Source of the DNA: Litorimonas sp963972195
GTDB taxonomy: Bacteria > Pseudomonadota > Alphaproteobacteria > Caulobacterales > Maricaulaceae
Length of the DNA: 64,000 bases
NCBI GenBank assembly: GCA_963972195.1
Contig: CAXATH010000008.1
Coordinates: forward strand, 62,001 to 126,000
Reading direction: 5' to 3'
Under the pieces are notes generated by a model. The model was given only the letters and a program-made list of their open reading frames with translations. It searched no databases and had not been told where the DNA came from. The translations under genes and the position numbers were made by a program. This document shows, piece by piece, positions 44,412 through 53,353 of the stretch; positions within the stretch are counted from its first letter, which is position 1; every line of letters begins with the position of its first letter.

Positions 44412-46082
44412 TTAGTTCTCTCTCATTTTGTCACGAAGGCCGCGAAACTCGGTGCCTTCATACCAATTTGGCCAGTCTTCTGAATTTGCCATATCCAAGC
44501 CTAATTCATAGAAAATTTCTGTGGCTTGCGTAATACCCGAAAGGTCCCAGCTATTGTCATATTCATCGCCGGGTTTGTGATAGCGGACGTCATTATACTC
44601 TTTGGCAAAGTCCTCGCCATAGGTCAGGCCTTTGGTCACATGGTCATTCCCTGTATCAGCGTAAAGCATCGGCACGCCTTTTTTCGCGAGGCTGATATGG
44701 TCCGAGCGATAATAAGATCCGGCTTCAGGTTTATCATCCGGCACAATATACATTTCGCGGGTGTCCAGTTCGGCTTTCAACAAATCTTCCAGTTCAGACG
44801 CGCCGTAACCTTTGACCATAATATCTTTGGTTGGGCCTGTCGGAAGCATGGCGTCGATATTGATGCCGGCGACGGTTTGTTTCAGAGGCACTAAAGGTTT
44901 TTCTGCGTAGTAAGCAGACCCTAAAAGGCCGGATTCTTCCGCTGTGACAGCAACGAAGATAATGGATCTTTCAGGGGCGGGGCCTTGCGCCATCGCCTCA
45001 CCAATTTCGAGAATGGCAGCTGTGCCGGTCGCGTTGTCGACAGCGCCGTTATAGATTTTATCGTCTCCCTCAAGGTCTTCATTTTTGCCCAAATGATCCC
45101 AATGCGCCATATACAGGACGTATTCGTCAGGGTGAGTTGAGCCTACTATACCTCCTGCCACATTACGTGACGTTGTCGTAACAGCTTGTTGTTTGATTTC
45201 GGCGTTCAAAGCCAAATCGCCCATAGCGACGGCTTGGAAATCTTTGGTGGACGCCTGATTTTTCAAGGCCTGATAATCCAGTTCTGCTGCCTCGAACACT
45301 TTCTTGGCAGCGTCCAAATGAAGCCAGCCTTCCAAGGCCGTACGCGAAGCGCCTCTATCCGGACGGACAAGGTCATATTGTGCCCCCGTCCAGGAACCTG
45401 ACACTACATCCCAGCCATAGCTGGCCGGGGCTGTTTCGTGGATTATCAGTGCCGCCGCGGCACCCTGACGGGCCGCTTCTTCAAATTTGTAAGTCCAGCG
45501 ACCGTAATAGGTCATCGCATTTCCGTTGAAGAGCGCTTCATCTTTGGTCGCAAAGCCAGGGTCATTGACCAACATCACAACGGTTTTGCCTTCGACATCC
45601 ACTCCGGCGTAATCATCCCATCCATATTCAGGGGCAGTAACGCCGTAGCCAACAAAGACCAATTCGGAATCTTCGACAGAAACGGTTTCATCCAGTCGCT
45701 TTGTCCAATAGACAGAGTTGGTTTTCAGATCCGAGTCCACGACAGGCTGCTCATCGCCTATTGTACTGATTGTCATAGAAGACTCATTTGCGATAACCGT
45801 CGCTTCGGTCAATTCCACATTTTGAAAGTAAGTGCCGTTATCCCCCATAGGCGAGAGGCCAGCGCGCTCCATTTCATCTGCGATATATTGAGACGCTTTT
45901 TGTCCGCCGGGCGTACCGGGGGCGCGGCCTTCAAAGTCATCCGAAGCCAATGTTTCAATTCGGCGGCCCATATCGGCTGCGGAGATGGAAGCTTGGGCCT
46001 CTTTGGGAGGCGGGGTTTCAGAGCTACACCCTGTGAAAATAACAGCCGAAATTGTGGCTGCCGCAATTGATTTGGATAACAT
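44412..46082 (-). CDS. M28 family metallopeptidase, lipoprotein with PA domain
   Basis: A 556-residue lipoprotein: SKSIAAATISAVIFTGC ends with a lipobox Cys near residue 19. A PA-type insert (about 115-260) precedes the catalytic core with all M28 zinc-ligand positions visible: AHWDHLG, GAVDNATGTAAILE, TAEESGLLGSAYYAEK, NIDAM and YRSDHISLAKKGVPM. GGGAG stands before the ATG at 46082. It is a predicted aminopeptidase or dipeptidase on the outer or inner membrane. It is divergent from another M28 gene 133 bases away, so the two could share a regulatory region. Confidence 0.9.
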   Translation of the reverse strand: MLSKSIAAATISAVIFTGCSSETPPPKEAQASISAADMGRRIETLASDDFEGRAPGTPGGQKASQYIADEMERAGLSPMGDNGTYFQNVELTEATVIANESSMTISTIGDEQPVVDSDLKTNSVYWTKRLDETVSVEDSELVFVGYGVTAPEYGWDDYAGVDVEGKTVVMLVNDPGFATKDEALFNGNAMTYYGRWTYKFEEAARQGAAAALIIHETAPASYGWDVVSGSWTGAQYDLVRPDRGASRTALEGWLHLDAAKKVFEAAELDYQALKNQASTKDFQAVAMGDLALNAEIKQQAVTTTSRNVAGGIVGSTHPDEYVLYMAHWDHLGKNEDLEGDDKIYNGAVDNATGTAAILEIGEAMAQGPAPERSIIFVAVTAEESGLLGSAYYAEKPLVPLKQTVAGINIDAMLPTGPTKDIMVKGYGASELEDLLKAELDTREMYIVPDDKPEAGSYYRSDHISLAKKGVPMLYADTGNDHVTKGLTYGEDFAKEYNDVRYHKPGDEYDNSWDLSGITQATEIFYELGLDMANSEDWPNWYEGTEFRGLRDKMREN

Positions 46083-46214
46083 AACTTTTCACTCCCGACG
46101 TGCCGCTATTCAAAAATAATTGAGTCAGCCGCTTGAAAAAATCCTAAAACTGTTCAACCACATCCTACGCGTCAATTAAAGATGATATTTATCCCTTTGA
46201 AAAGGAATGTTCAA

Positions 46215-47678
46215 ATGCCCTTTACAAAAACTCGTTTCCGTAAACCAGCTTATGTTCTTACTCTCGCTACGCTTCTATCCGGCGCTGCAATGAATGTGGT
46301 CAGCTATGCGCAGGTGCAGGAAGCCCCTATTATGCAAAGCGGTGAGCAGACGACGTCTGATACAGTGCAAAGCCTGATAGATGCAGCGATGAAGGGGGAG
46401 CAGGGCTATGAGATTACACGCGAGCTGACGACTGAAGTCGGGGCGCGCCTGGCGGGATCAGAAGCCGAAGCGAGAGCCCGGGATTGGACGGTCGAAAAAT
46501 TCAAAGAAATTGGACTGCAAAACGTGCGTATTGAGCCATTCACAGTTCCGGGATGGGAGCGCGGCGTAGAAACGGCGGAGATTGTCTCTCCCTATCCGCA
46601 ACAATTATACATTACGGCCCTTGGCGGCTCGGTGGCGACGCCAGAGGAAGGAATTTCAGCAGACGTCGCTTACTTTCCGACATTTGAAGATTTAGAAGCC
46701 GCCCCTGAAGGCGGTCTGGACGGAAAAATTGTCTTTATCTCAGGACGGATGGAGAAAGCCCCGGACGGAGCAGGCTATGGCCCGGCCAATCGCAAGCGCC
46801 GCTCGGGCGCAACCGAAGCCGGCAAGCGCGGCGCGGCTGCGGTTGTCATACGCTCTGTCGGCACTGACAGTCATCGCTTTCCTCATACAGGCCAGATGCG
46901 TTATTCGCCTGATGTAGAGCCTATTCCAATTGGCGCGCTCTCCGGCCCCGATGCGGATCAGCTTGAGCGGATGCTTAAAAACGGGGAGGAGGTAAATCTA
47001 AAACTTACACTTACCCCCAAATCTGTTGGGGATCTCCCCTCCGGCAATGTCATCGGCGAAATTGTCGGGACCGAGCGTCCGGAAGAGATTGTTCTGATTG
47101 GCGGTCATCTTGATAGCTGGGATCTTGGAACCGGGGCAATTGATGATGGGGCCGGTATTGGTATCTCTGCTGGCGCGGCCCAGATTATATTGGAGACGGG
47201 TCTCAAGCCAAAACGCACCATTCGGGTGGTGGCTTTTGGAGCGGAGGAAATTGGCCTCAAAGGCGGCTTCGCTTATGTAGAAGAGCACAAAGATGACCTT
47301 GGCAATCACGTCTTGGCCACGGAGTCAGATTTTGGCGCCGGGCCTGTCTATGAGGTTCACTCCGGCGTGACGGAAGGCGAGGATGTCTTGAGGGCAATGG
47401 CTGACGCCATGAATATCCCTTTTGCAGAGGAAAAGACGACCAATGGCGGTCCTGATGTGGGCCCTATGGCAAATGAAGGCGTTCCCACAATGCGTTTCCA
47501 GCAAGATGGCATGGACTATTTTGATTTGCACCACACGCCAGACGACACATTTGACAAGATTGACCCGAAAGAGATGGCTCAGAATGTAGCGGCTTTTGCG
47601 ACCATGGCTTGGATGGCTTCTGAAGCCGAGACTGATTTCCGTGCGGACGATACAGTTAAAGACAAAGCAGATAAATAA
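46215..47678 (+). CDS. Exported M28 family metallopeptidase with PA domain
   Basis: A protein of about 487 residues with a signal peptide (PAYVLTLATLLSGAAMNVVSYAQ). PA domain in the first half (FPTFEDLEAAPEGGLDGKIVFIS), then the M28 core: GGHLDSWDLGTGAIDDGAGIG with HxD and Asp ligands, FGAEEIGLKGGFAYVEEHKDD with the Glu base, ESDFGAGPV and DLHHTPDDTFD. It is close to glutamate carboxypeptidase II/Q-type enzymes that release terminal amino acids. The ATG at 46215 is chosen for AAAAGGAAT before it; the frame opens at 46182. It precedes the nitronate monooxygenase by 18 bases. Confidence 0.9.
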   Translation: MPFTKTRFRKPAYVLTLATLLSGAAMNVVSYAQVQEAPIMQSGEQTTSDTVQSLIDAAMKGEQGYEITRELTTEVGARLAGSEAEARARDWTVEKFKEIGLQNVRIEPFTVPGWERGVETAEIVSPYPQQLYITALGGSVATPEEGISADVAYFPTFEDLEAAPEGGLDGKIVFISGRMEKAPDGAGYGPANRKRRSGATEAGKRGAAAVVIRSVGTDSHRFPHTGQMRYSPDVEPIPIGALSGPDADQLERMLKNGEEVNLKLTLTPKSVGDLPSGNVIGEIVGTERPEEIVLIGGHLDSWDLGTGAIDDGAGIGISAGAAQIILETGLKPKRTIRVVAFGAEEIGLKGGFAYVEEHKDDLGNHVLATESDFGAGPVYEVHSGVTEGEDVLRAMADAMNIPFAEEKTTNGGPDVGPMANEGVPTMRFQQDGMDYFDLHHTPDDTFDKIDPKEMAQNVAAFATMAWMASEAETDFRADDTVKDKADK

Positions 47679-47696
47679 GACCTATTGGAGCCCCTC

Positions 47697-48656
47697 ATGG
47701 CCTTACCCCAGATTCTTGAAAATTTAGATTTCCCCGTTATCGCCGCGCCGATGTTTATTGTCAGTGGCCCCGAACTAGTCATTGCCCAATGCAAAGCCGG
47801 AATTGTCGGCTCTTTTCCGGCTTTAAATGCGCGTCCTGCGGAGATGCTGGAAAAGTGGATTGTCCAGATCAAACTGGAGCTGGAGAAATACCAAAAAGAT
47901 AATCCGGAAAAAAAAGTTGCTCCGTTCGCGGTTAATCAGATTTGCCACAAATCGAACAATCGCCTTGAGCAGGATATGGAGATATGCCGCAAACACGAAG
48001 TGCCGATTATCATCACGAGCCTACAAGCTTCGAAAATGGTGTACGACGCCACTCACAGCTACGGCGGTATTATTCTCCATGATGTTGTCAATATTCGCCA
48101 CTCTAAAAAGGCTCTTGAAATGGGAGCTGACGGATTGATCGCCGTCTGCGCCGGTGCCGGGGGGCATGCGGGTCTTTTATCTCCTTTTGCTCTCATTCCC
48201 GAAATCCGTCAATTCCATGACGGTCCGCTGCTGTTATCTGGATCCATTGCGACGGGCGGCTCGGTTGCCGGAGCGCAGGCGATAGGGGCGGACTTCGCCT
48301 ATATAGGAACGCGGTTTATTGCCTCCGAAGAGGCCAATGCCGAGCAGGCCTATAAACAGGAAATTATCGATTCATCTGGCGGCGATATAATTTATTCATC
48401 TCTCTTCACCGGAGTTCACGGAAACTATCTCAAAGGCTCAATTGAAAAAGCTGGGCTTGACCCGAATAATTTGCCGACGGCGGATAAAAAATCCATGAAT
48501 TTTGGTTCCGGGGGTAATACCGATGCCAAAGCCTGGAAAGATATCTGGGGGGCGGGTCAAGGAGTTGGGAGCGTTTCTTCAGCGCCTCCTGTCGCGAAGA
48601 TTGTAGCCCAGATGAAAGAGGAATATGCGGTTGCAAAAAACCGTCTTTCTTACTGA
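47697..48656 (+). CDS. Nitronate monooxygenase (NMO family)
   Basis: A 319-residue TIM-barrel FMN enzyme. Visible motifs are FPVIAAPMFIVSGPELVIA at the N-terminus, VCAGAGGHAGLLSPFALIPE (phosphate/FMN loop), GSIATGGSVAGAQAIGADFAYIGTRF, and a C-terminal GAGQGVGSVSS. It oxidises nitronates to carbonyl plus nitrite and detoxifies nitro compounds; many homologs are annotated as 2-nitropropane dioxygenase. The start is the ATG at 47697, with GGAG at 47687-47690. It follows the M28 gene on the same strand and may be co-transcribed. Confidence 0.9.
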   Translation: MALPQILENLDFPVIAAPMFIVSGPELVIAQCKAGIVGSFPALNARPAEMLEKWIVQIKLELEKYQKDNPEKKVAPFAVNQICHKSNNRLEQDMEICRKHEVPIIITSLQASKMVYDATHSYGGIILHDVVNIRHSKKALEMGADGLIAVCAGAGGHAGLLSPFALIPEIRQFHDGPLLLSGSIATGGSVAGAQAIGADFAYIGTRFIASEEANAEQAYKQEIIDSSGGDIIYSSLFTGVHGNYLKGSIEKAGLDPNNLPTADKKSMNFGSGGNTDAKAWKDIWGAGQGVGSVSSAPPVAKIVAQMKEEYAVAKNRLSY

Positions 48657-48837
48657 CCTTCTTCGTAATTAATTCCAAACGCTGACTACTGAAACTTTTA
48701 GATTCTTCCTGGATCTGAGGAGGGTATTATAAGCGTCGCAATTCCTTCATCCTTATTGCAACGGCTTAGGCCTTGCTCTAAGAGACATTTAATTGGATCT
48801 TGGAAACAGTATTTTGCCAAGATATTTGGAGGAGCTT

Positions 48838-49953
48838 ATGGGGAAGTGGCTATTAGGGGTTATACTCATATTTGTCGGAGCGGCAGCCTATTCTTTAATT
48901 GCAGGGCCAAAAATTTCTGAAAGTATGGGAAGCGATATACGCTCCGCACTTCGAAGCCAAAACCTTGACTGGGCCAGCGTTGATATGAACGGGCATATTG
49001 CAACCGTAATAGGTGGTGCCCCTTCTAATGATGCAGCTCGTGAGGCAATAGAAACGGCTCAGGGGACAGTCTGTTCTGACTGTCAGGCCGACAAGCCTTG
49101 GCACCGTGTTTTAAGCGACATGGACATCGGAACGGTTGAGCAGTCTCAACCTGCTGAAACCGCTCAGACTTCGGCTCCATTGCAATCCCCTTACACATTT
49201 ACCATTGCTAAATCAGAGGACGGGTATGTTTCTCTCAATGGCTATGTCAATAACGCTCAGGAACGCGAGACAGTTTTAGCAAAAGCTAATGTAACTTTTC
49301 CCGAGACAATTCAGGATAATGGAATAGAAATTGCCAGCGGAGCTCCAGACGGAAATTGGGTGCACGTTATTGAGCGAGGCATTGAAGAGCTGGCCCTTAT
49401 GCAAAGTGGGCGTTTTCAAATAGAGAACAATAACTTTTTAATACATGGCCAAGCAATGTCCGCGGATATTCGAGAGAGGGTAAATCGCTTCGTTTCTGAT
49501 GTGCCTGCGGCTTATAACGGCGCATCAAATATTAACGTTCCCAATCTGGCTTCTGATGCAGTGGGCCAAGTTGAATCTCAAGCGATTTGCCAAACACTTT
49601 TTGATGACTTGAATGAAGGCACCAAGATCGAATTTCCGTCGGGGCAGTCCGAGATTACAGGGAATTCCAGTTTTGACCTGCTCGCAGAAATTGCCGCAGC
49701 TGCCAATCAGTGTCAAAGCTTTCGAATTCAAATCGATGGATATACGGATAACACTGGCGATAATGATAAGAATCAGCAATTATCAGAACGTCGAGCCAAC
49801 CGCGTTCTTGCGTTTTTGACCCAACAGGGTGTTGATCGCAACCGTATGTCGGCAACAGGACATGGGTCGTCAGATCCGATCGGCGATAATGCCACAGCGG
49901 AAGGCCAAGAAATGAACCGCCGTACTACCTTTACGCTAACTCAGGCTCAGTAG
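48838..49953 (+). CDS. OmpA family protein with BON-like repeats
   Basis: A 371-residue envelope protein. An N-terminal hydrophobic helix (WLLGVILIFVGAAAYSLIAG) anchors it; residues about 25-235 contain two to three BON-like modules (DIRSALRSQNLDWASVDMNG, YVSLNGYVNNAQERETVL, FLIHGQAMSADIRERV). The C-terminal 110 residues form an OmpA/MotB peptidoglycan-binding domain (TKIEFPSGQSEIT, YTDNTGDNDKNQQLSERRAN). The layout resembles OmpATb/ArfA of mycobacteria. The ATG at 48838 has GGAGGAG before it, while the longer frame from 48793 lacks this. It likely heads a unit with the DUF2853 fusion gene 34 bases downstream. Confidence 0.86.
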   Translation: MGKWLLGVILIFVGAAAYSLIAGPKISESMGSDIRSALRSQNLDWASVDMNGHIATVIGGAPSNDAAREAIETAQGTVCSDCQADKPWHRVLSDMDIGTVEQSQPAETAQTSAPLQSPYTFTIAKSEDGYVSLNGYVNNAQERETVLAKANVTFPETIQDNGIEIASGAPDGNWVHVIERGIEELALMQSGRFQIENNNFLIHGQAMSADIRERVNRFVSDVPAAYNGASNINVPNLASDAVGQVESQAICQTLFDDLNEGTKIEFPSGQSEITGNSSFDLLAEIAAAANQCQSFRIQIDGYTDNTGDNDKNQQLSERRANRVLAFLTQQGVDRNRMSATGHGSSDPIGDNATAEGQEMNRRTTFTLTQAQ

Positions 49954-49987
49954 ACCCGCCTGCTTCACTCTTACAGGAGACATTTAA

Positions 49988-51004
49988 ATGAACCTAACTT
50001 ATATAATTGGATACCTTATCGTGCCCATGGTAATTGCAGCTCTTCTCGGGCTCATACTGGGTTGGTTCTTATTTCGCGGTAAAAAACAGGATGGAGACCT
50101 AAGCGTTGAAGGTGAAAAAGCGCTCCGGGCCGAAGCCGATAAATTGAGAACTGAAAACCAAGCTTTAAAGGGACGGTTGTCCGCTCACGAAACAGAAGTC
50201 AGTGACCTGAAAGGAAAACTGGCAGCCTCCGGAGCTGGTGCAGCGGCAGGTGCGGCTACCTCTGGTTCTTTGGAAAAAAGCGGCGATGATGATGAAAATT
50301 ACGCGCTGGAGTGGCGCAACCGTTATCTGGCGGCTCGGGTAAAATATCTAGAAGGTCGTCTATCCGAAGCGCCTAAGTCGTCTACAAAGAAAGCGCCAGC
50401 AAAGAAAACTAAAGCCAAAGCAACAGCAAATAAAAAGCCTGCAACCAAGAAAGCCGCAACTAAGAAGGCGGCAGACAAAAAAGCCCCAGCAAAGACGTCG
50501 GCGACTAAAGCCGCAGCATCAGCTGCCGTAAAGACTAAATCTGCGCCGGCAACGAAAGCAAAACGCAAGCCTGGTCCTAAGCCTGGCACGAAGCGGGGAG
50601 AGCTGACTGCGTCCGGTAAGCCTCGCAAGAAGCCTGGGCCGAAGCCGGGGTCAACTCGCGCAAAAACGCCAAAGGTCAGCAAAGAAGATGCGGCTTTTGA
50701 GAAATACTATACAAACGTAAAAAAGTATGACGCGAAAGCAAAGCGTAAGACCGTTGAAAATATTGTGAAATATTGCGGGGTTGCGCTGCGGTCGCGTGAT
50801 AGTTCTCTCGTGGCTTGTTCGGATGAGGCGGAGTTGAAGCGTGTTGCGGATGGTTTTGTCACCAAGAAATTGGAGAAGACCTCGGGTCAAATGGAACTCG
50901 TGAAAGACGTCTGTCAGGAAATGAAGAGTGATCGATTCAAATCACGCGTGACTTTCTATTACCTTGCGGCCAAAAAGGCTCGGAAGATAAGCTTGTTTAA
51001 TTAG
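49988..51004 (+). CDS. Membrane-anchored histone-H1-like protein fused to DUF2853
   Basis: A 338-residue protein in four parts: a membrane helix (about 7-27, IVPMVIAALLGLILGWFLF), a coiled coil (about 38-80), a low-complexity Lys/Ala/Pro region (about 128-235) like the histone H1/AlgP tail with two KPGPKPG repeats, and a C-terminal domain (about 237-338, EKYYTNVKKYDAKAKRKTVE ... LKRVADGFVTKKL) that matches DUF2853. The highly basic tail is expected to bind DNA or RNA or other polyanions. The N-terminal helix suggests the tail is tethered to the inner membrane. DUF2853 function is unknown. A terminator follows at 51053-51077. Confidence 0.72.
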   Translation: MNLTYIIGYLIVPMVIAALLGLILGWFLFRGKKQDGDLSVEGEKALRAEADKLRTENQALKGRLSAHETEVSDLKGKLAASGAGAAAGAATSGSLEKSGDDDENYALEWRNRYLAARVKYLEGRLSEAPKSSTKKAPAKKTKAKATANKKPATKKAATKKAADKKAPAKTSATKAAASAAVKTKSAPATKAKRKPGPKPGTKRGELTASGKPRKKPGPKPGSTRAKTPKVSKEDAAFEKYYTNVKKYDAKAKRKTVENIVKYCGVALRSRDSSLVACSDEAELKRVADGFVTKKLEKTSGQMELVKDVCQEMKSDRFKSRVTFYYLAAKKARKISLFN

Positions 51005-51052
51005 GTTTCATTCACGCCCGGATTTAAATCCGTGTTTATTTTACGCTAAGAG

Positions 51053-51077
51053 CCCGCTTTCAAAGCGGGTTTTTTTA
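51053..51077 (+). terminator. Rho-independent terminator
   Basis: CCCGCTT (51053-51059) pairs with AAGCGGG (51063-51069) across TCA, followed by eight T. It closes the unit ending with the DUF2853 fusion gene and separates it from the lysis pair. Confidence 0.85.
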
Positions 51078-51116
51078 TTCCATCCTCACTTTGCAAAACA
51101 GACATATATTGTCTTC

Positions 51117-51554
51117 ATGAGCACACAAACTGGAAACGATATACCGCGAGGCAAGAGTCAATTGTTTCATCGAAAGTGGAACAAGGAACGCTGGCCAAAT
51201 TTCTCATCTTCGGAGCTGTCGTGCCGTCATTGCGGCGAAATCTATCTTTGGCCCGAATTTATTGATCGTTTGCAAAGCCTACGCGAGACGATGAAGGCAC
51301 CGTTGCACATATTATCTGGCCACCGCTGCGCTTTGCACAATGCACGGGTCGGCGGCGCGCCGCTTTCCGAACATCTGAAACTTGCGGCAGACATAAGTCT
51401 TCAAGGATTAAATCGCTTCTATTTGCGGGACGCGGCCAAACAAGCCGGATTTACCGGCTTCGGTTATTACACAACTTTTCTTCACGTCGACTTAGGGCGG
51501 CCACGCCATTGGGCCGGCTCTGAAAAAGCGAGGCAATTATGGCAAATGCACTAA
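51117..51554 (+). CDS. M15 family peptidoglycan peptidase, endolysin-like
   Basis: A 145-residue protein of the Peptidase_M15_3 group (D-Ala-D-Ala carboxypeptidase type). The zinc ligands can be read in APLSEHLKLAADI (His and Asp; the usual Gly between them is absent and the spacing is one residue short) and FLHVDLGRPRHW (His). Residues about 30-60 (LSCRHCGEIYLW) include a Cys pair typical of phage-type members. No signal peptide, as expected for an enzyme released through a holin. It overlaps the next gene by 16 bases. Such pairs occur in phages and gene transfer agents. Confidence 0.82.
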   Translation: MSTQTGNDIPRGKSQLFHRKWNKERWPNFSSSELSCRHCGEIYLWPEFIDRLQSLRETMKAPLHILSGHRCALHNARVGGAPLSEHLKLAADISLQGLNRFYLRDAAKQAGFTGFGYYTTFLHVDLGRPRHWAGSEKARQLWQMH

Positions 51555-52003
51555 CTCTTGGACTAGACGCCGCGGCAGGTGGTTTATTCGGAATAATCGG
51601 GACAGCCTTGGGCCGAGTGGCGGGCTATTTTGAACGGAGGCAGCAAAACACCCAAGAACGTGCCCGATGGGGGCATGAGTATAAGCTTCATGAACTTAAC
51701 ATGGCGGCGAGGCACCAGGAAACGGAACTCGAATTGGCGCTGACGGCCCAGCAGGGTTCCTGGTCGGGATTGGAGGCGTCTATCAAGGCGGAGGCCGCAT
51801 TGGGAAAGGCCAGTCAATGGGTGGTAAATATTTTACGGCTTATCAGACCTGTGATTACGCTTTCCCTCTGGTGCATTACAGTCGTCATATTTCTTAAAAC
51901 TGAAGACAATGCCATAATTGAGGCCGCCGTTTTCGCGGCAACGGCAGCGACCCTTTGGTGGTTCGGTGATCGCGCGCCGAAACCGTCTCCCGGCATATCC
52001 TAG
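51539..52003 (+). CDS. Holin-like membrane protein (GTA/phage 3TM holin type)
   Basis: A 154-residue protein: a short N-terminal hydrophobic stretch (AAAGGLFGIIGTALGRVAGYF), a long charged helix (about 30-90), then two hydrophobic helices (ITLSLWCITVVIFLK and AAVFAATAATLWWFGDRAP). The IRPVIT...WWFGDR pattern fits the three-span holin family known from gene transfer agents (Pfam GTA_holin_3TM, named from memory). The start lies inside the end of the M15 gene, giving an endolysin-holin lysis module. It would permeabilise the inner membrane so the endolysin can reach peptidoglycan. Confidence 0.65.
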   Translation: MANALTLGLDAAAGGLFGIIGTALGRVAGYFERRQQNTQERARWGHEYKLHELNMAARHQETELELALTAQQGSWSGLEASIKAEAALGKASQWVVNILRLIRPVITLSLWCITVVIFLKTEDNAIIEAAVFAATAATLWWFGDRAPKPSPGIS

Positions 52004-52015
52004 GGATAGATATGC

Positions 52016-53227
52016 CTATCTCGCGATGAGATAATTCTGCATTCCCATCACCGAGAGGTAGATCAGAATTGAAAACATAACCGTCAGGTATATTCCGGCG
52101 ATACTATAGGTGGTCCAAACCGTTTTTAAGCCCCCTCTCTTAAACATATGCTTCAAACTAAGCGGCAAGTAGAAAAAGAGGTAGGTCGAGAAAATTAATA
52201 GTATCAGGCCGCCCGCGAGAAACGGCAACCTACCCAATATCAATCCAAACAATAAAAGGAAAAAGATAACCGCATGAATATAGGCCGTATGTACAAGGTG
52301 GTCATAAAGAAAGGCATTCCCACGGCCTCTAATGAAGAGCGCGCCGAGGAACATTATAAATGGCATCATTACAAACATGATGCGGGGAATGTATTTGGAA
52401 AAGGTTTCACTAAAATCTGATGGGTCGCGCATGAACCGTATGACGCCATCTCGAAAAGTGTCTCCGGTGAAGTCCACGTCCTGATTGTTTAGTTTCATTC
52501 GGCTAGGTTTGTTTTCACCTGTTATTGCCGAACGGATAGTGTCTTCTATTAGGCTTCCGGAGGCAGTTTCAGAATCGTCAGTTTCGGGATCCGCAATATC
52601 GGCTTTAGGGGGAGCTTCTTTTTCAAATACCAAGCCGCCTTCGGAAATTTTCATATCATATCCCGAGCTGTCAAAAACCATTCCAATATAGTCGAAATTC
52701 CGTTCAGAATTTCGTTTATCAATTTGGGCTTTGGTCTCGAACATTGTCATGGCGAGAGTCATTTTTAGGTCTTCAAGCGTCACCTCATCTGCTGGCTTTT
52801 CAACCGTCGCCTTTGGCTGGACATTCATGTCCAAGCTCACAATTTGAGTTTGGGTGATTGCGAGGTATCCGAAAAGGAGCAAGCTCATCGCGAGATAAAT
52901 TCTGACTGGGCTGCTCCACTTTGTTCGTTTGCCGTCGGCGTACTCTCTTGCAACCCGTCCGGGTTTAAAAAGGAGTGTGAACCATGTCTGCCACATTCTG
53001 GCGTCTAGAGAGAAAATCGAGGCAACCCCTTCCTTGGCTAAGGCGAAAATCGAGCGGCGATAGTCATCATTTTTCTGACCACAGTCTTTGCAATAAAGAC
53101 CTACAATTTGACTCCCGCAGGAAAAGCAGGTTTCGCTCTGATTCTCGTTCGGAACTTTGTCCCGGTTCAAAACACTTGTCGCCAACAAAGCTTCAAATTC
53201 TATCGTTTCTGATGAGTTGCTATTCAC
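52016..53227 (-). CDS. DUF3667 family membrane protein
   Basis: A 403-residue protein with a zinc-ribbon-like N-terminus (CFSCGSQIVGLYCKDCGQKN, about residues 35-55, four Cys), followed by the DUF3667 signature SLDARMWQTWFTLLFKPGRVAREYADGKR and several transmembrane helices at about 115-140 and in the C-terminal 120 residues. A polar, periplasmic-looking insert lies between (about 150-280). It starts with GTG at 53227. Function unknown. It converges on the lysis pair, 12 bases apart. Confidence 0.83.
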   Translation of the reverse strand: MNSNSSETIEFEALLATSVLNRDKVPNENQSETCFSCGSQIVGLYCKDCGQKNDDYRRSIFALAKEGVASIFSLDARMWQTWFTLLFKPGRVAREYADGKRTKWSSPVRIYLAMSLLLFGYLAITQTQIVSLDMNVQPKATVEKPADEVTLEDLKMTLAMTMFETKAQIDKRNSERNFDYIGMVFDSSGYDMKISEGGLVFEKEAPPKADIADPETDDSETASGSLIEDTIRSAITGENKPSRMKLNNQDVDFTGDTFRDGVIRFMRDPSDFSETFSKYIPRIMFVMMPFIMFLGALFIRGRGNAFLYDHLVHTAYIHAVIFFLLLFGLILGRLPFLAGGLILLIFSTYLFFYLPLSLKHMFKRGGLKTVWTTYSIAGIYLTVMFSILIYLSVMGMQNYLIAR

Positions 53228-53353
53228 AGTTATTTCCCCGCTCTCCGTTTGCGCAGTATAAGGTGTTTTTCAAAAGCGTGAACCCGTAAACAGGGAACAA
53301 ACGTTACCGGGAAATCACTTGCTCGTCCTCGTCTGTTCCGTAAGGTAAAAATT

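Noticed and set aside
50323..50682. 119-residue reverse-strand frame rich in Ala/Phe/Gly/Leu opposite the histone-like region
   Set aside because: It is the antisense image of the Lys/Ala repeats; such repeats open long antisense frames by base composition alone.
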